Source: Gammaproteobacteria bacterium (GTDB taxonomy: Bacteria; Pseudomonadota; Gammaproteobacteria; Steroidobacterales; Steroidobacteraceae). From it: a stretch of DNA of 64,000 nucleotides. The notes beneath the pieces are model-generated. The model was not told the DNA's origin. It saw only the letters and a list, made by a program, of their open reading frames with translations, and did no database searches. The stretch is taken from assembly GCA_025350055.1 (NCBI GenBank), contig JANXYK010000063.1:39395-103394 (forward strand), written 5' to 3'. The first letter of the stretch is position 1. Each line of letters opens with the position of its first letter. A program made the translations under genes and the position numbers. Shown piece after piece: positions 50,997 to 61,937 of this stretch.

Positions 50997-53170
50997 GCGA
51001 GGAATTCGTCAACGTCGAGGTCAACGGCGTCGCCGTCAAGGCGCCCAAGAACGAGATGATCATCCGCGTCACCGACGCGAATGGCGCCTACGTGCCGCGC
51101 TTCTGCTACCACGACAAGTTGCCGATCGCAGCCAACTGCCGCATGTGCCTGGTCGAAGTGGAGAAGGCACCCAAGCCCTTGCCCGCCTGCGCCACCCCGG
51201 TGGCAGAGGGCATGAAGATTTTCACGAAATCGCCCAAGGCCATCGCCGCGCAGAAGGCGACAATGGAATTCCTGCTGATCAACCATCCGCTCGATTGCCC
51301 AATCTGCGATCAGGGCGGCGAGTGCGAACTGCAGGATCTCGCGGTCGGCTTCGGTCGCGACCTGTCGCGCTATGGCGAGAGCAAGCGCGTGGTCAAGGAT
51401 CTGAGCCTCGGTCCGCTGGTTTCCACAGACATGACCCGCTGCATCCACTGTACCCGGTGCGTGCGCTTCGGCCAGGACATCGCTGGCATCCAGGAACTGG
51501 GCACCACCGGTCGCGGCGAGCACATGCAGATCGGCACCTTCATACAGAAGAGCGTCGATCACGAGCTCTCGGGCAACATCATCGACCTGTGCCCGGTGGG
51601 CGCGCTCAACAGCAAACCGTTCCGCTTCCATGCCCGTGCCTGGGAAATGACGCAGCATCCGCTGGTCTCGCCGCACGATGGTTTCGGCACGCGCCTCTAT
51701 GGCCACGTGCTGCGCGGCAAGCTGATGCGCGTAGTGCCGCAGCCCTGCGAAGATCTCAACGAGACCTGGATCGCTGATCGCGACCGCTTTGGCTACGAGG
51801 GCCTGTACAGCGACGAGCGCCTGAGCGCGCCGCGTGTGCGCCAGAGCGATGGGTCGCTGCGCGAGACCGATTGGGATACCGCACTCGCGGCGATGGCGCA
51901 GGGTCTGCAGCAGCACGCCAAGGCCAATGCCGCGGCGGTGGGTCTGCTGGCGCATCCTTCCAGCACGCTCGAAGAACACTACCTGCTGGCACGCATCGCC
52001 GCGGGCCTGGGCACAGCCAATATCGACCATCGTCTGCGGCAGCGCGATTTCCGCGACCAGGCGGGCGATGCGCTGGCGCCGGCGCTGGGTGTCGATGTGG
52101 CCCAGGTCGATGCGCAGAATGCGATCTTCATCATCGGCGCCAACCTGCGCGCCGAGCTGCCGATGCTGGCGCACCGGGTGCGCATGGCCGCACGCCGTGG
52201 CGCGCGCATCACGATGCTGAATCCGGCCGCATTTGACTACCTGTTCCCGGTGGCGAAAGCGATCGTCGCCAGGCCCGGCAGCCTGGTGGCTGAGCTGGCC
52301 GGCGTGGTCGCCGCTGCGCTCGAGACGAGCGGCAAATCGGCATCGACCAGCGTCAGCGGCTTGTTGAATGGTGTCAAGGCCACGGCTGCGCAGCAGCAGA
52401 TTGCTGCCACCCTGCAGGAAGGGCAGCGCAGCATCTGGCTGGGCGCGCTGGCGCTGCGTCATTCGGCCAGTGCGGATCTGCGCGCACTGGCGCGCGAGTT
52501 GGCGCGAGTCACCGGCGCCGCAGTGGGCGAACTCGCGGAAGGCGCCAACGGCGCTGGGGCGTATCTCGCCGGCTGTGTACCGCATCGCGCTGCGGCCGGT
52601 GCGGTGCGTGCGGCAGCAGGGTTGAATGCGCGGCAGATGCTCGAGCAGCCACTGGCAGCCTACCTGCTGCTCGGCACCGAACCCTGGGCTGACAGCCTGC
52701 AGCCGCAGGCGCTCGCCACGCTCAAGCGCGCCAGCTTCGTCGGCGCCGTTAGCTCCTATGTGTCCGAGCAGATGCTGGAAGTGGCGCATGTGCTGCTGCC
52801 CGCCGGTGGCTTCGCCGAGAGCTCGGGCACCTATGTGAACCTGGAAGGCCGCTGGCAGAGCTTTGCCGGCGCCGCCTTCCCGCCAGGCGCAGCGCGCCCG
52901 GCCTGGAAAGTGCTGCGAGTGCTGGGGAATCTGCTGAACATCGCCGACTTCGATTACCAGTCGAGCGAGCAGGTGCGCGATGAGCTGCGCGCACTGGTCG
53001 AGCGCAGCCCGAGCCAGGCATTCAATGCGGGCTACACGGCTTCGCGACCCGCCTCGGTGGAAGCGCTGCGCGATGTGCCGATGTACCAGCTTGATCCCTT
53101 GCTGCGACGCGCGCCTTCGCTGCAGCTGACGCGGGCGGGGCTGGCGGCTGGTGCGGAGTACGCACCGTGA
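50993..53170 (+). CDS. nuoG: NADH-quinone oxidoreductase subunit G
   Basis: A 725-residue 75-kDa subunit carrying several Fe-S clusters. The N-terminal 2Fe-2S site is in [20 protein letters not shown], followed by [18 protein letters not shown] and [19 protein letters not shown]. The rest is a molybdopterin-oxidoreductase-like domain without the cofactor. It is much shorter than E. coli NuoG (908) and I see no N7 cluster motif, as in many proteobacteria and mitochondria. It overlaps nuoH by 4 bases. Confidence 0.96.
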   Translation: MSEEFVNVEVNGVAVKAPKNEMIIRVTDANGAYVPRFCYHDKLPIAANCRMCLVEVEKAPKPLPACATPVAEGMKIFTKSPKAIAAQKATMEFLLINHPLDCPICDQGGECELQDLAVGFGRDLSRYGESKRVVKDLSLGPLVSTDMTRCIHCTRCVRFGQDIAGIQELGTTGRGEHMQIGTFIQKSVDHELSGNIIDLCPVGALNSKPFRFHARAWEMTQHPLVSPHDGFGTRLYGHVLRGKLMRVVPQPCEDLNETWIADRDRFGYEGLYSDERLSAPRVRQSDGSLRETDWDTALAAMAQGLQQHAKANAAAVGLLAHPSSTLEEHYLLARIAAGLGTANIDHRLRQRDFRDQAGDALAPALGVDVAQVDAQNAIFIIGANLRAELPMLAHRVRMAARRGARITMLNPAAFDYLFPVAKAIVARPGSLVAELAGVVAAALETSGKSASTSVSGLLNGVKATAAQQQIAATLQEGQRSIWLGALALRHSASADLRALARELARVTGAAVGELAEGANGAGAYLAGCVPHRAAAGAVRAAAGLNARQMLEQPLAAYLLLGTEPWADSLQPQALATLKRASFVGAVSSYVSEQMLEVAHVLLPAGGFAESSGTYVNLEGRWQSFAGAAFPPGAARPAWKVLRVLGNLLNIADFDYQSSEQVRDELRALVERSPSQAFNAGYTASRPASVEALRDVPMYQLDPLLRRAPSLQLTRAGLAAGAEYAP

Positions 53171-54261
53171 AGCTGTTCCAATGGATTGGCACACAGTGGC
53201 ATGCGCTGCCGGACTACGCGCATTCCACGGTCTATATCCTCGCGCTCACCATCGTGCTGATCCTGAGTGTGGCCTACCTCACGCTGTGGGAGCGCAAGCT
53301 GATCGGCTGGATGCAGATGCGTCGCGGGCCCAATCGCGTGCGCCTGTTTGGCATTCCGCATACCGAATACATCGGTCAGCCTTTCGCCGATGTGGTAAAG
53401 CTCCTGATCAAGGAAATTGTGATCCCGGCGCGTTCGAACAAGGTGCTGTTCCGCCTGGCGCCTGCGATCACGCTGATCCCGGCCTTTGCTGCCTGGGCAG
53501 TGGTGCCGCTGTTTCCAGGTTTCGCCATTGCGAAGGTTGATGCCGGATTGCTCTATGTACTCTCGCTCACCTCGGTGGGCGTGTACGGCGTGATCCTCGC
53601 GGGTTGGGCTTCGAATTCGAAATACGCGTTTCTCGGCGCGATGCGCTCGGCGGCACAGATCGTCGCCTATGAGATCGCGATGGGCTTCGCGCTGGTCGGC
53701 GTGCTGATGGCGGCGGGCAGCCTGAACCTCGGCACCATCGTCGAGCAGCAACGCGGTGCGCCGGCGCACTGGAACATCGTTTGGCTGTTCCCGCTGTTCA
53801 TGGTGTATTTCATCTCCGGTGTCGCCGAGACCAACCGCGCGCCCTTCGATGTGGCCGAAGGCGAATCGGAAATCGTCGCCGGCTTCCACGTGGAATATTC
53901 CGGCATGGCCTTCGCGCTGTTCTTCCTGGCCGAATATGCCAACATGATCCTGGTCACTGGCCTGACGGCGATCTTCTTCCTGGGCGGTTGGCTGAGCCCG
54001 CTGGATGGTTATCTGCCCGCTGACAGTGCGTTGCGCAGTGTGCCGCTGCTGGGTCTGGCGCTCGGCGATGGCCTGCAGTGGCTGGCGCTGAAGATCTTCC
54101 TGCTGCTGTGCGTCTTCCTGTGGCTGCGCGCCACCTTCCCGCGCTACCGCTACGACCAGATCATGCGCTTAGGGTGGAAGATCCTGATTCCGATCACCAT
54201 CGTCTGGATCGCGCTCGAGGGCGTGCTCGCCTGGTTCCATGTCGGCCCGTGGCGTGTCTGA
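53167..54261 (+). CDS. nuoH: NADH-quinone oxidoreductase subunit H
   Basis: A 364-residue membrane subunit with about eight helices that forms the quinone channel with NuoB/D. Signatures are [20 protein letters not shown] and [20 protein letters not shown], then [20 protein letters not shown], with the conserved glutamates. The GTG at 53167 overlaps the nuoG stop. Confidence 0.97.
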   Translation: MKLFQWIGTQWHALPDYAHSTVYILALTIVLILSVAYLTLWERKLIGWMQMRRGPNRVRLFGIPHTEYIGQPFADVVKLLIKEIVIPARSNKVLFRLAPAITLIPAFAAWAVVPLFPGFAIAKVDAGLLYVLSLTSVGVYGVILAGWASNSKYAFLGAMRSAAQIVAYEIAMGFALVGVLMAAGSLNLGTIVEQQRGAPAHWNIVWLFPLFMVYFISGVAETNRAPFDVAEGESEIVAGFHVEYSGMAFALFFLAEYANMILVTGLTAIFFLGGWLSPLDGYLPADSALRSVPLLGLALGDGLQWLALKIFLLLCVFLWLRATFPRYRYDQIMRLGWKILIPITIVWIALEGVLAWFHVGPWRV

Positions 54262-54271
54262 GGCACAGCAT

Positions 54272-54757
54272 ATGGCACGTGTAAATCCGCTCAAGACCTT
54301 CGCACTCTGGGAGCTGCTGCGCGGCCTCTCGGTGACCGCGCGCTCGCTGTTCCGGCGCAAGGTCACCATCAATTACCCGGAAGAGAAGACCCCGCAGTCG
54401 GTGCGCTTCCGCGGCCTGCATGCGCTGCGCCGCTACCCCAACGGTGAAGAACGCTGCATCGCCTGCAAGCTCTGCGAGGCCGTGTGCCCGGCGCTGGCAA
54501 TCACCATCGATTCGAATGTGGCGGCGGACGGCACGCGCCGCACGACCCGCTACGACATTGATCTATTCAAGTGCATCTACTGCGGTTTCTGCGAGGAAGC
54601 GTGCCCAGTGGACGCCATCGTCGAGACGCGCATCCATGAGTACCACATGGAGCATCGCGGCGAGAACATCATGAGCAAGGACAAACTGCTCGCGGTCGGC
54701 GATCGCTACGAGGCGATGATCAACGCCGACAAGAGCGCTGACGCGCGCTACCGCTAA
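54272..54757 (+). CDS. nuoI: NADH-quinone oxidoreductase subunit I
   Basis: A 161-residue ferredoxin-like subunit with clusters N6a and N6b: [12 protein letters not shown] near residue 62 and [20 protein letters not shown] near 101, then [19 protein letters not shown]. The ATG at 54272 lies 10 bases after nuoH. Confidence 0.97.
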   Translation: MARVNPLKTFALWELLRGLSVTARSLFRRKVTINYPEEKTPQSVRFRGLHALRRYPNGEERCIACKLCEAVCPALAITIDSNVAADGTRRTTRYDIDLFKCIYCGFCEEACPVDAIVETRIHEYHMEHRGENIMSKDKLLAVGDRYEAMINADKSADARYR

Positions 54758-54768
54758 GGAGATATCGG

Positions 54769-55371
54769 GTGCTGGTCGAGATTCTGTTCTACAGCTTTGC
54801 AACCATCGTTGTGCTGGCGGGTGCCGGTGTGATCATGGCGCGCAACCCTGTGCACGCCGCCTTAAGCCTGGTGCTGTGCTTCTTGACCAGCGCCGTGCTG
54901 TGGATGCTGATCGAGGCGGAGTTCCTCGCCATCGTGCTGGTGCTGGTCTACGTGGGCGCCGTGATGGTGCTGTTCCTGTTCGTGGTGATGATGCTCGACA
55001 TCAATATCGAAGAGATGCGCCGTGGGTTCCGCCGCTACGTGGTGCCAGGAGCTGTGATCACGGCAATGCTGGTGGCCGAGATCGTCGGTGTGATAGTGCA
55101 GCGACGCCTGGGGCTGGATGTCACGCGTGGCGCAGTGCCGCTGCCGCCCGGCTACAGCAACGCCACGGACCTCGGCATTGCGCTGTTCACGCGCTACGCC
55201 TATGCGATCGAGATCGCGGCCATGCTGCTGCTGGTGGCCATCATCGCGGCCATCTCGCTGACCATGCGGCGCCGTCGCGGCCTCAAGGTGCAGGACATCG
55301 CCGCGCAGGTGGGTGTGCGCGCCAGCGATCGCCTGCGGGTGGTGAAAATGGACGCGGAGCCCAGGCAATGA
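54769..55371 (+). CDS. nuoJ: NADH-quinone oxidoreductase subunit J
   Basis: A 200-residue membrane subunit with five helices. Family features are [20 protein letters not shown] and [20 protein letters not shown] with the pi-bulge helix, then [16 protein letters not shown]. The GTG at 54769 is preceded by AAGGAG. It overlaps nuoK by 4 bases. Confidence 0.96.
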   Translation: MLVEILFYSFATIVVLAGAGVIMARNPVHAALSLVLCFLTSAVLWMLIEAEFLAIVLVLVYVGAVMVLFLFVVMMLDINIEEMRRGFRRYVVPGAVITAMLVAEIVGVIVQRRLGLDVTRGAVPLPPGYSNATDLGIALFTRYAYAIEIAAMLLLVAIIAAISLTMRRRRGLKVQDIAAQVGVRASDRLRVVKMDAEPRQ

Positions 55372-55673
55372 TCACGCTCGGCCACATGCTGACGCTCTCG
55401 GCGGTGCTGTTCGCGCTCTCGGTGGCCGGCATCTTCATCAATCGCCGCAACGTGCTGCTGCTGCTGATGTGCATCGAGCTGATGCTGCTGGCGGCCAACT
55501 ACAACTTCATCGCTTTCTCGCGGTATCTGGGCAATATCGACGGCCAGATCTTCGTGTTTTTCATCCTGACGGTCGCGGCCGCCGAGTCGGCCATTGGCCT
55601 CGCAATCCTGGTGGTGCTATTCCGCGAGCGACGCAGCATCAACGTCGAAGACCTCAATACGTTGCGCGGCTGA
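55368..55673 (+). CDS. nuoK: NADH-quinone oxidoreductase subunit K
   Basis: A 101-residue three-helix membrane subunit (MrpC-like). The key motif is [20 protein letters not shown] with the conserved Glu in helix 2, then [20 protein letters not shown] with the second Glu. The ATG overlaps the nuoJ stop (ATGA). It lies 2 bases before nuoL. Confidence 0.96.
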   Translation: MITLGHMLTLSAVLFALSVAGIFINRRNVLLLLMCIELMLLAANYNFIAFSRYLGNIDGQIFVFFILTVAAAESAIGLAILVVLFRERRSINVEDLNTLRG

Positions 55674-55675
55674 CC

Positions 55676-57631
55676 ATGAATCCACAGCTGTTATTGGCCA
55701 TTCCCCTGTTGCCGCTGGCGGCCGCGATCATCGCCGGCCTGGCCGGCAAGCTGATCGGGCGCACCGGCGCGGCGCTGATCACTATCGCCGGTGTGGCTGC
55801 CGCCTGCGTGCTCTCGGTGCAGGTGTTGTGGGCGCTGCTGCACGGCGCGCCGCCCTGGAATGCGCCGGTCTACACCTGGCTGGTCAGTGATAACGTGTCG
55901 ATGCAGGTGGGCTTCCTTGTCGATCGCCTCACTGCATTGATGATGGTGGTCGTGACCTTCGTCTCGCTGTGCGTGCACGTGTACACCATGGGCTACATGC
56001 GCGACGACCCGGGCTACCAGCGCTTCTTCGCCTACATCTCGCTGTTCACCTTCTCGATGCTGATGTTGGTGATGGCCAACAACTTCATGCAGCTGTTCTT
56101 CGGCTGGGAAGCGGTAGGTGTGGTGTCCTACCTGCTGATCGGCTTCTGGTACACGCGCCCGAGCGCGATATTCGCCAACCTCAAGGCCTTCCTGGTCAAC
56201 CGCGTCGGCGATTTCGGCTTCCTGCTGGGCATTGCCGGTGTGCTGTACTACACCGGCTCACTGGACTACCAGACCGCCTTCTCTTGGGCGCCGGGCATCG
56301 CCGCCCGCACCATGACCATCCTCCCGGGTCACGCCTGGTCGGCGATGACCGTGATCTGCATCTGTCTGTTCATCGGCGCGATGGGCAAGTCGGCCCAGGT
56401 GCCGCTGCACGTGTGGCTGCCCGATTCGATGGAAGGCCCGACCCCGATCTCGGCGTTGATCCACGCTGCCACCATGGTGACGGCTGGCATCTTCATGGTC
56501 GCGCGCATGTCGCCGCTGTTCGAGTACTCGGATACCGCGCTCTCTTTCGTGATGGTGATCGGCGCCACCACGGCGCTGTTCATGGGGTTCCTCGGCATCA
56601 TCAACAACGACATCAAGCGGGTGGTTGCCTATTCCACGCTCTCGCAACTCGGCTACATGACCGTGGCGCTGGGCGTCTCGGCTTACAGCGTGGCGATCTT
56701 CCACCTGATGACCCATGCCTTCTTCAAGGCGCTGCTGTTCCTCACGGCCGGTGCGGTCATCGTCGCGATGCATCACGAGCAGGATATGCGCAAGATGGGC
56801 GGGCTGCGCCATCGCATGCCGCTCACGTACTGGACCAGTGTGATCGGCGCGCTGGCGCTGATCGGCACGCCGTTCTTCTCCGGCTTCTATTCCAAGGACG
56901 CGCTGATCGAGGCGGTGGGCGAGTCGCATCGCTATGGCGCCTCCTATGCCTACTTTTGCGTGGTCGCCGGCGTGTTCGTGACCGCGTTCTACACCTTTCG
57001 CATGATCTTCATGACCTTCCACGGCGAGGAGCGGCTCGATCATCACGCGAAGGAGCACTTCCACGATGTGGGTTGGGATATGAAGGGCCCGCTGGTGGCG
57101 CTGGCCATTCCCTCGCTGCTGATTGGTTTCTTCACCATCGAGCCGGTGCTGTTCAACGGCTACTTCGGCAGCGCGATCCGCGTGCTCGAGCGCAATGACG
57201 TGGTGGCCGAGATCGGCCGCGAATTCCATGGCGCGGCGAATTTTGCATTGCACTCGGTACTGAGCCTGCCACTGTACCTGGCCATCGCCGGCGTGGTGAG
57301 CGCCTGGTACCTGGTGCTCAAGCGCCCGGCGCTCGCGACCTCGATCCAGCAGCGCTTCAGCTGGCTGTATCGCCTGCTCGACAATAAGTACTACTTCGAC
57401 TGGTTCAACGAAAACGTGCTCGCGCGCTCGAGCAGGGCGCTGGGCTACGGCCTGTGGCGCGGCGGTGACCAGGCCATCATCGATGGCGTGCTGGTCAACG
57501 GTTCGGCCGGCGCAGTGGGCTGGTTTGCCGGCGTCGCGCGCGCCCTGCAGAGCGGGTTCCTGTACTCCTACGCATTCTGGATGATCGTCGGCCTGGTGAT
57601 GTTGCTGGGTTGGTTCCTGGTCAGGCTCTAA
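55676..57631 (+). CDS. nuoL: NADH-quinone oxidoreductase subunit L
   Basis: A 651-residue antiporter-like membrane subunit at the distal end of complex I, with about 16 helices and a long lateral helix. Motifs are FFGWEAVGVVSYLLIGFWYT, LPDSMEGPTPISALIHAATM and IKRVVAYSTLSQLGYMTVAL, then HAFFKALLFLTAGAVI. A hydrophilic loop with the QQRFSWLYRLLDNKYYFDWF segment precedes the last helices. Confidence 0.97.
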   Translation: MNPQLLLAIPLLPLAAAIIAGLAGKLIGRTGAALITIAGVAAACVLSVQVLWALLHGAPPWNAPVYTWLVSDNVSMQVGFLVDRLTALMMVVVTFVSLCVHVYTMGYMRDDPGYQRFFAYISLFTFSMLMLVMANNFMQLFFGWEAVGVVSYLLIGFWYTRPSAIFANLKAFLVNRVGDFGFLLGIAGVLYYTGSLDYQTAFSWAPGIAARTMTILPGHAWSAMTVICICLFIGAMGKSAQVPLHVWLPDSMEGPTPISALIHAATMVTAGIFMVARMSPLFEYSDTALSFVMVIGATTALFMGFLGIINNDIKRVVAYSTLSQLGYMTVALGVSAYSVAIFHLMTHAFFKALLFLTAGAVIVAMHHEQDMRKMGGLRHRMPLTYWTSVIGALALIGTPFFSGFYSKDALIEAVGESHRYGASYAYFCVVAGVFVTAFYTFRMIFMTFHGEERLDHHAKEHFHDVGWDMKGPLVALAIPSLLIGFFTIEPVLFNGYFGSAIRVLERNDVVAEIGREFHGAANFALHSVLSLPLYLAIAGVVSAWYLVLKRPALATSIQQRFSWLYRLLDNKYYFDWFNENVLARSSRALGYGLWRGGDQAIIDGVLVNGSAGAVGWFAGVARALQSGFLYSYAFWMIVGLVMLLGWFLVRL

Positions 57632-57638
57632 GGGAATC

Positions 57639-59168
57639 ATGCTCAAGCTCAACGCGCTGTCCCTGCTTTCAACCCTGGTGTGGCTGCCGATCGGCGGCGG
57701 CCTGCTGACGCTGTTGATCGGTGATTCGCGTGCGCAGGTTGCACGCTGGTTTGCCTTGCTGGTCTCGATCGCCACGCTGCTGCTGTGCGTGCCCCTGTAC
57801 CAGGGCTTCGATCATTCCACAGCCGTCTTCCAGTTCATCGAGCGCATGCCCTGGATTCGCCAGCTCCATGCCGAGTACTACCTCGGCGTCGATGGCATCT
57901 CGCTGCCGCTGATCGTGCTGACGGCCTTCATGACCGTGCCGGTGCTGATCGCCGCCTGGACAGTGATAGAGAAGCGCCCGGCACAGTACTTCGCCGCCTT
58001 CCTGATCCTCGAAGGCCTGATGATCGGCGTGTTCTGTGCAATGGACTCGCTGCTGTTCTATTTTTTCTGGGAAGCGATGCTGATCCCGATGTTCCTGATC
58101 ATCGGCATCTGGGGTGGGCCACGGCGTGTCTATGCCACGCTGAAGTTCTTCCTGTACACCTTCCTCGGTTCGGTGCTGATGCTGGTCGCGCTGATTTATC
58201 TGTATCTCAAGGCCGGTGAATACAGCATTGCCGGCTTCCAGTCGCTGCCGCTCACGCTGGTGGAGCAACGCTGGATCTTCCTGGCGTTCCTCGTCGCCTT
58301 TGCCGTGAAGGTGCCGATGTGGCCGGTGCACACCTGGCTGCCCGATGCGCACGTCGAGGCGCCCACCGGCGGCTCGGTTATCCTTGCGGCCATCATGCTG
58401 AAGATGGGCGGCTACGGCCTGCTGCGCTTCAGCCTGCCGATGACTCCAGATGCCAGCCGCGAGCTCGACTGGTTGGTGATCGCGCTCTCGCTGATTGCCG
58501 TGGTCTACATCGGCTTCGTGGCGCTCGCCCAGACCGACATGAAGAAGCTGATCGCCTATTCATCCATCGCGCACATGGGCTTCGTGACGCTGGGCGCCTT
58601 CCTGGCCTTCGACATCATGGCCAACACGGGCAGCACGAGCGGGGCGGTGAACGGCCTCGACGGCGCCATGGTGCAGATGATCTCGCACGGCCTGATCTCC
58701 GGCGCACTGTTCCTCTGTATCGGCGTGATGTACGACCGCCTGCACAGCCGCGAGATCAGCGCCTACGGCGGCGTGATCAACGTGATGCCGAAGTTCGCCG
58801 CCTTCATGGTGTTCTTCGGTCTCGCCAATTCAGGTTTACCGGGCACCTCGGGTTTCGTCGGTGAGTTCCTGGTGATCCTGGCGAGCTTCAAGGCCAATTT
58901 CTGGTACGCATTCCTCGCCGCCACCACACTGATCCTCGGCGCTGCCTACACGCTGTGGCTCGTGAAGCGCGTGATCTTTGGTCCCGTCGCCAACGACCAG
59001 GTCGCCAAGATGAGCGATCTGAACGGCCGCGAGTTCCTGGTGCTGGGCGTGCTGGCGGCGGCGGTGCTGCTGATCGGCATCTGGCCCGCGCCGCTGGTGC
59101 AGACCATGGAAGCCAGCGTGCGCCACCTGCTCGAGCAGATCACCGTCAGCAAGATTCCGGTGGGCTGA
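57639..59168 (+). CDS. nuoM: NADH-quinone oxidoreductase subunit M
   Basis: A 509-residue antiporter-like membrane subunit. Motifs are YYLGVDGISLPLIVLTAFMT, FFWEAMLIPMFLIIGIWGG, KVPMWPVHTWLPDAHVEAPT, DMKKLIAYSSIAHMGFVTLG and GTSGFVGEFLVILA, covering the conserved Glu and Lys residues of the proton channel. It lies 7 bases after nuoL. Confidence 0.97.
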   Translation: MLKLNALSLLSTLVWLPIGGGLLTLLIGDSRAQVARWFALLVSIATLLLCVPLYQGFDHSTAVFQFIERMPWIRQLHAEYYLGVDGISLPLIVLTAFMTVPVLIAAWTVIEKRPAQYFAAFLILEGLMIGVFCAMDSLLFYFFWEAMLIPMFLIIGIWGGPRRVYATLKFFLYTFLGSVLMLVALIYLYLKAGEYSIAGFQSLPLTLVEQRWIFLAFLVAFAVKVPMWPVHTWLPDAHVEAPTGGSVILAAIMLKMGGYGLLRFSLPMTPDASRELDWLVIALSLIAVVYIGFVALAQTDMKKLIAYSSIAHMGFVTLGAFLAFDIMANTGSTSGAVNGLDGAMVQMISHGLISGALFLCIGVMYDRLHSREISAYGGVINVMPKFAAFMVFFGLANSGLPGTSGFVGEFLVILASFKANFWYAFLAATTLILGAAYTLWLVKRVIFGPVANDQVAKMSDLNGREFLVLGVLAAAVLLIGIWPAPLVQTMEASVRHLLEQITVSKIPVG

Positions 59169-59171
59169 AGC

Positions 59172-60632
59172 ATGATCAATCCCGCTCTGAATGAATCCAC
59201 ACTGACCCTGGCCTCGCTGGCACCGGCAATCACCGAGATTGCGCTCGCGACTGGCATCTGCGCCGTGCTGATGTTCGATGTGTTCGCTGGCCGCACCTGG
59301 CGCTATCTCACGCACGGCCTGACGCTGGTGGTGCTGGCCATCTGCGCCTGGCTCACGCTTAGCGTCGGCGCAGTCGCCACCCGCACCGTCCTGTTCGATG
59401 GCCTGTATGTGGCCGACAAATTGGGTGTGTTCCTCAAGCTCGCGGCGCTGATGGCAACCGCGCTGTGCCTGTTCTATTCGCAGCACTATCTCGATCGCAG
59501 GCGGATCCACGGCGGCGAGTACGACATCCTGGCGATGACCGCGCTGCTGGGCATCAGCGTGCTGATCTCCGCCAACAACCTGCTGACCGTGTACCTGGGC
59601 GTCGAACTGCTTTCGCTCTCGCTGTACGCGCTGGTGGCCTTCGATCGCGATTCAGGCATCGCCGCCGAAGCGGCCATTAAGTATTTCGTGCTCGGCGCCA
59701 TCGCCTCGGGCGCCTTGCTCTACGGCATGTCGATGCTCTATGGCCTCACCGGCACGCTGTCGCTGGACAAGCTCGCGCTGGTGAGCGCCTCGCACGGCGC
59801 AGGATTCGTGATCGCGGTCGCGTTCATCGTGGTGGCGGTGGCCTTCAAGTTTGGCGCCGTGCCGTTCCACATGTGGGTGCCCGATGTGTATCACGGCGCG
59901 CCCTCGAGTGTGGCGCTGCTGATCGCCACGGCGCCGAAGCTCGCTTCCTTCGCGCTGGTCATGCGCCTGCTGGTGTACGGACTCGGCGCCGACCCGGTGT
60001 TGTGGGTGCAGATGCTCACCGCGCTGGCAGTGCTGTCGCTCCTGCTCGGCAACATTCTCGCGATCGCGCAGACCAACATCCGTCGCATGCTCGCGTATTC
60101 GGCCATCGCCAATGTCGGCTTCATCCTGCTCGGCTTCGTCACCGCCGATACCGCGGGCTACCGCGCAGCGCTCAGCTACACACTGGTCTACGTGCTCACC
60201 ACGCTCGGCTCCTTCGGCGTGCTGCTGCTCGCGGCACGCAGTGATGGCGAGGCTGACGAACTCGATGACTTCAAGGGCCTCGGCACCCGCGATCCGCTGC
60301 TGGCGCTGCTGATGCTGGGGCTGATGCTCTCCACCGCCGGCGTGCCGCCACTGGTCGGTTTCTGGGCCAAACTGTGGATCATCCAAGCCTTGCTGCACAC
60401 GCACCATCTGGGCCTCGCGATCCTCGCCGTGCTGGTGTCGGTGATCGGCGCTTACTACTACCTGCGAGTGATCTGGTACATGTACTTCGATGCCGGCAGG
60501 GAGCAGACGCCAATCCCGCGGCAGGCGGGCACGCGGTTGGCACTAGGGCTCAATACGCTGGCGGTGCTGGCGCTGGGGCTGCTGCCCAACGTGCTGTTGT
60601 CGCTGTGCGAGCGCCTGATCGGCGCGCCGTAG
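59172..60632 (+). CDS. nuoN: NADH-quinone oxidoreductase subunit N
   Basis: A 486-residue antiporter-like membrane subunit and the last gene of the operon. Motifs are YLGVELLSLSLYALVAFDRD, AAIKYFVLGAIASGALLYGM, FKFGAVPFHMWVPDVYHGAP and NIRRMLAYSAIANVGFILLG. It lies 3 bases after nuoM. No intrinsic terminator is obvious in the 92 bases before the tRNA. Confidence 0.97.
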   Translation: MINPALNESTLTLASLAPAITEIALATGICAVLMFDVFAGRTWRYLTHGLTLVVLAICAWLTLSVGAVATRTVLFDGLYVADKLGVFLKLAALMATALCLFYSQHYLDRRRIHGGEYDILAMTALLGISVLISANNLLTVYLGVELLSLSLYALVAFDRDSGIAAEAAIKYFVLGAIASGALLYGMSMLYGLTGTLSLDKLALVSASHGAGFVIAVAFIVVAVAFKFGAVPFHMWVPDVYHGAPSSVALLIATAPKLASFALVMRLLVYGLGADPVLWVQMLTALAVLSLLLGNILAIAQTNIRRMLAYSAIANVGFILLGFVTADTAGYRAALSYTLVYVLTTLGSFGVLLLAARSDGEADELDDFKGLGTRDPLLALLMLGLMLSTAGVPPLVGFWAKLWIIQALLHTHHLGLAILAVLVSVIGAYYYLRVIWYMYFDAGREQTPIPRQAGTRLALGLNTLAVLALGLLPNVLLSLCERLIGAP

Positions 60633-60703
60633 AAAGCGGGGCCCGGCCAAGTGCCTGATTAGTCATCGAGGCCGTTTAGCCTATACATCGAGCAACCTTC
60701 GTG

Positions 60704-60709
60704 TAGAAT
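60704..60709 (+). promoter_or_regulatory. Putative -10 element of the initiator tRNA
   Basis: TAGAAT at 60704-60709 lies 15 bases before the tRNA 5' end in the nuoN-tRNA gap. No convincing -35 at 16-18 bases was found, so the promoter is only partly supported. Confidence 0.35.
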
Positions 60710-60724
60710 GCGGCTCCCTCCTGG

Positions 60725-60802
<78 letters not shown>

Positions 60803-61478
60803 TTAAAACAAGAACTTGCCGCTGAAATCTCGAAACGGCATTCCCGAGACTGTGACCGAATTGTGCCCACGTTGTGCGCAAACGCTGCTGGATTCGCCTA
60901 AGCTCGGCTCGTTTCGCGCACCGGGTAGCGTCGAGCGTTGGCGCCCAGATTTCCGAACTTTTTCGTGACGCTCAGATTCAAGCGGCAATTCAGCTTCTTG
61001 CATCGACGTGGGGTGGCGATGCGCCTCGCCATCAAACCTGAGACGAGTGAAGCCTCCGCCGACCATCGGGTTCGGAGCCCGAAGGTCGTCACATACTTCG
61101 GTTTGGTATTTGCGATTCGAGATGTCGACAATCTCGCAAATTTTCGATGGCCCGGTTTGGGCCATTTTCGGTCGTTCGATGCCGCCGTTTGATTTCCGAC
61201 AAAGTGGACGCTCGTGCGACTGCTTCCGTTCAAGAGTCCCGAACGCTCCCATCAACAAGCATTGGCGCTGTCCTCCCGCCTGACCGCTTGCGGCCGATCT
61301 ACTGCCGAATTTCTGCTTTGCGAAGTTCGTCGAAGCATGGGACGACGGGCATTCGTTTGCTTCAAGTGGTGAGCGATGAAAGACGAGAGTAGCCTTGCAC
61401 CCCCACCCGGGCTGCGGCTGGAAATTCTCTGGCACAGCGGCCGGATAAATAAACCGAAACGAACTTTGGAGACATCCT
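60803..61478. other. Left island region without a recognised gene
   Basis: This 676-base stretch has open frames on both strands (the longest, 210 codons on the minus strand at 60803-61435), but the predicted protein has no recognisable motif, a shadow-like composition and no ribosome binding site. It may be decayed mobile DNA. A tRNA-like anticodon-stem copy lies at 61067-61089, and a possible -10 (GATAAATAAAC) precedes the gene at 61479. Confidence 0.5.
61067..61089 (+). repeat. Degenerate tRNA-fMet anticodon-arm copy
   Basis: CGGG-TTCGGAG-CCCG followed by AAGGTCGT. The stem and the downstream 12 bases CCCGAAGGTCGT equal those of tRNA-fMet; the 7-base loop differs. It could be a decayed attachment site or chance. 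Confidence 0.35.
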
Positions 61479-61925
61479 ATGCGTTTGATTCAAGGTATCT
61501 GCGGCACCGCCGTGCTCGTTGCTGCGTCAATGCTGACGACCTCGGTATACGCTGACGGTCGGGACTGGAACGACGGACCGGTGATCAATGTGGCTTCCAT
61601 CCGCACGGTCGATGGTCATTTCGACGACTACATGCATTGGCTTGCGACCACATTCAAGAAACAGCAGGAAGCGGCCAAGAAGGCCGGACTCATTACGAGC
61701 TATCGTGTCATCGTGATCGAGCCGCGTGGACCGAACGAGCCAGATATCCTGTTGGTCACCGAGTACAAAAATTGGGCTGCGCTCGACCAACTCGGCGGCA
61801 AGCTCGATCAGATCTCCACCCAGGTCGAGGGCTCGGCCGAGGCCGCGGCCAAGTCCGAAGCGGACCGCGCGAAGATCCGCACAGTTCTTGGCTCGCGCAC
61901 CCAACAAGAAGCTCTCCTGAAGTAG
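61479..61925 (+). CDS. Secreted dimeric alpha/beta-barrel-like protein
   Basis: A 148-residue exported protein: a signal peptide (MRLIQGICGTAVLVAASMLT, cleaved near VYADG) and one domain with the alternating pattern of NIPSNAP/ABM ferredoxin-like barrels (VINVASIRTVDGHFDDYMHW, ITSYRVIVIEPRGPNEPDIL, VTEYKNWAALDQL). It ends in an Ala/Glu-rich helix. The ATG follows GGAG. I do not know a function; such domains often bind small aromatics or haem. It is the only clear cargo gene of the island apart from the toxin-antitoxin pair, and is followed by a strong hairpin. Confidence 0.75.
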   Translation: MRLIQGICGTAVLVAASMLTTSVYADGRDWNDGPVINVASIRTVDGHFDDYMHWLATTFKKQQEAAKKAGLITSYRVIVIEPRGPNEPDILLVTEYKNWAALDQLGGKLDQISTQVEGSAEAAAKSEADRAKIRTVLGSRTQQEALLK

Positions 61926-61937
61926 GCGACTGGGCTG

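Noticed and set aside
50951..53194. 747-codon open frame on the minus strand
   Set aside because: Antisense to nuoG, whose Fe-S motifs are clear; the shadow has no recognisable domain.
60803..61435. 210-codon minus-strand frame at the left of the island
   Set aside because: No ribosome binding site, no motif, uneven composition; treated as non-coding.
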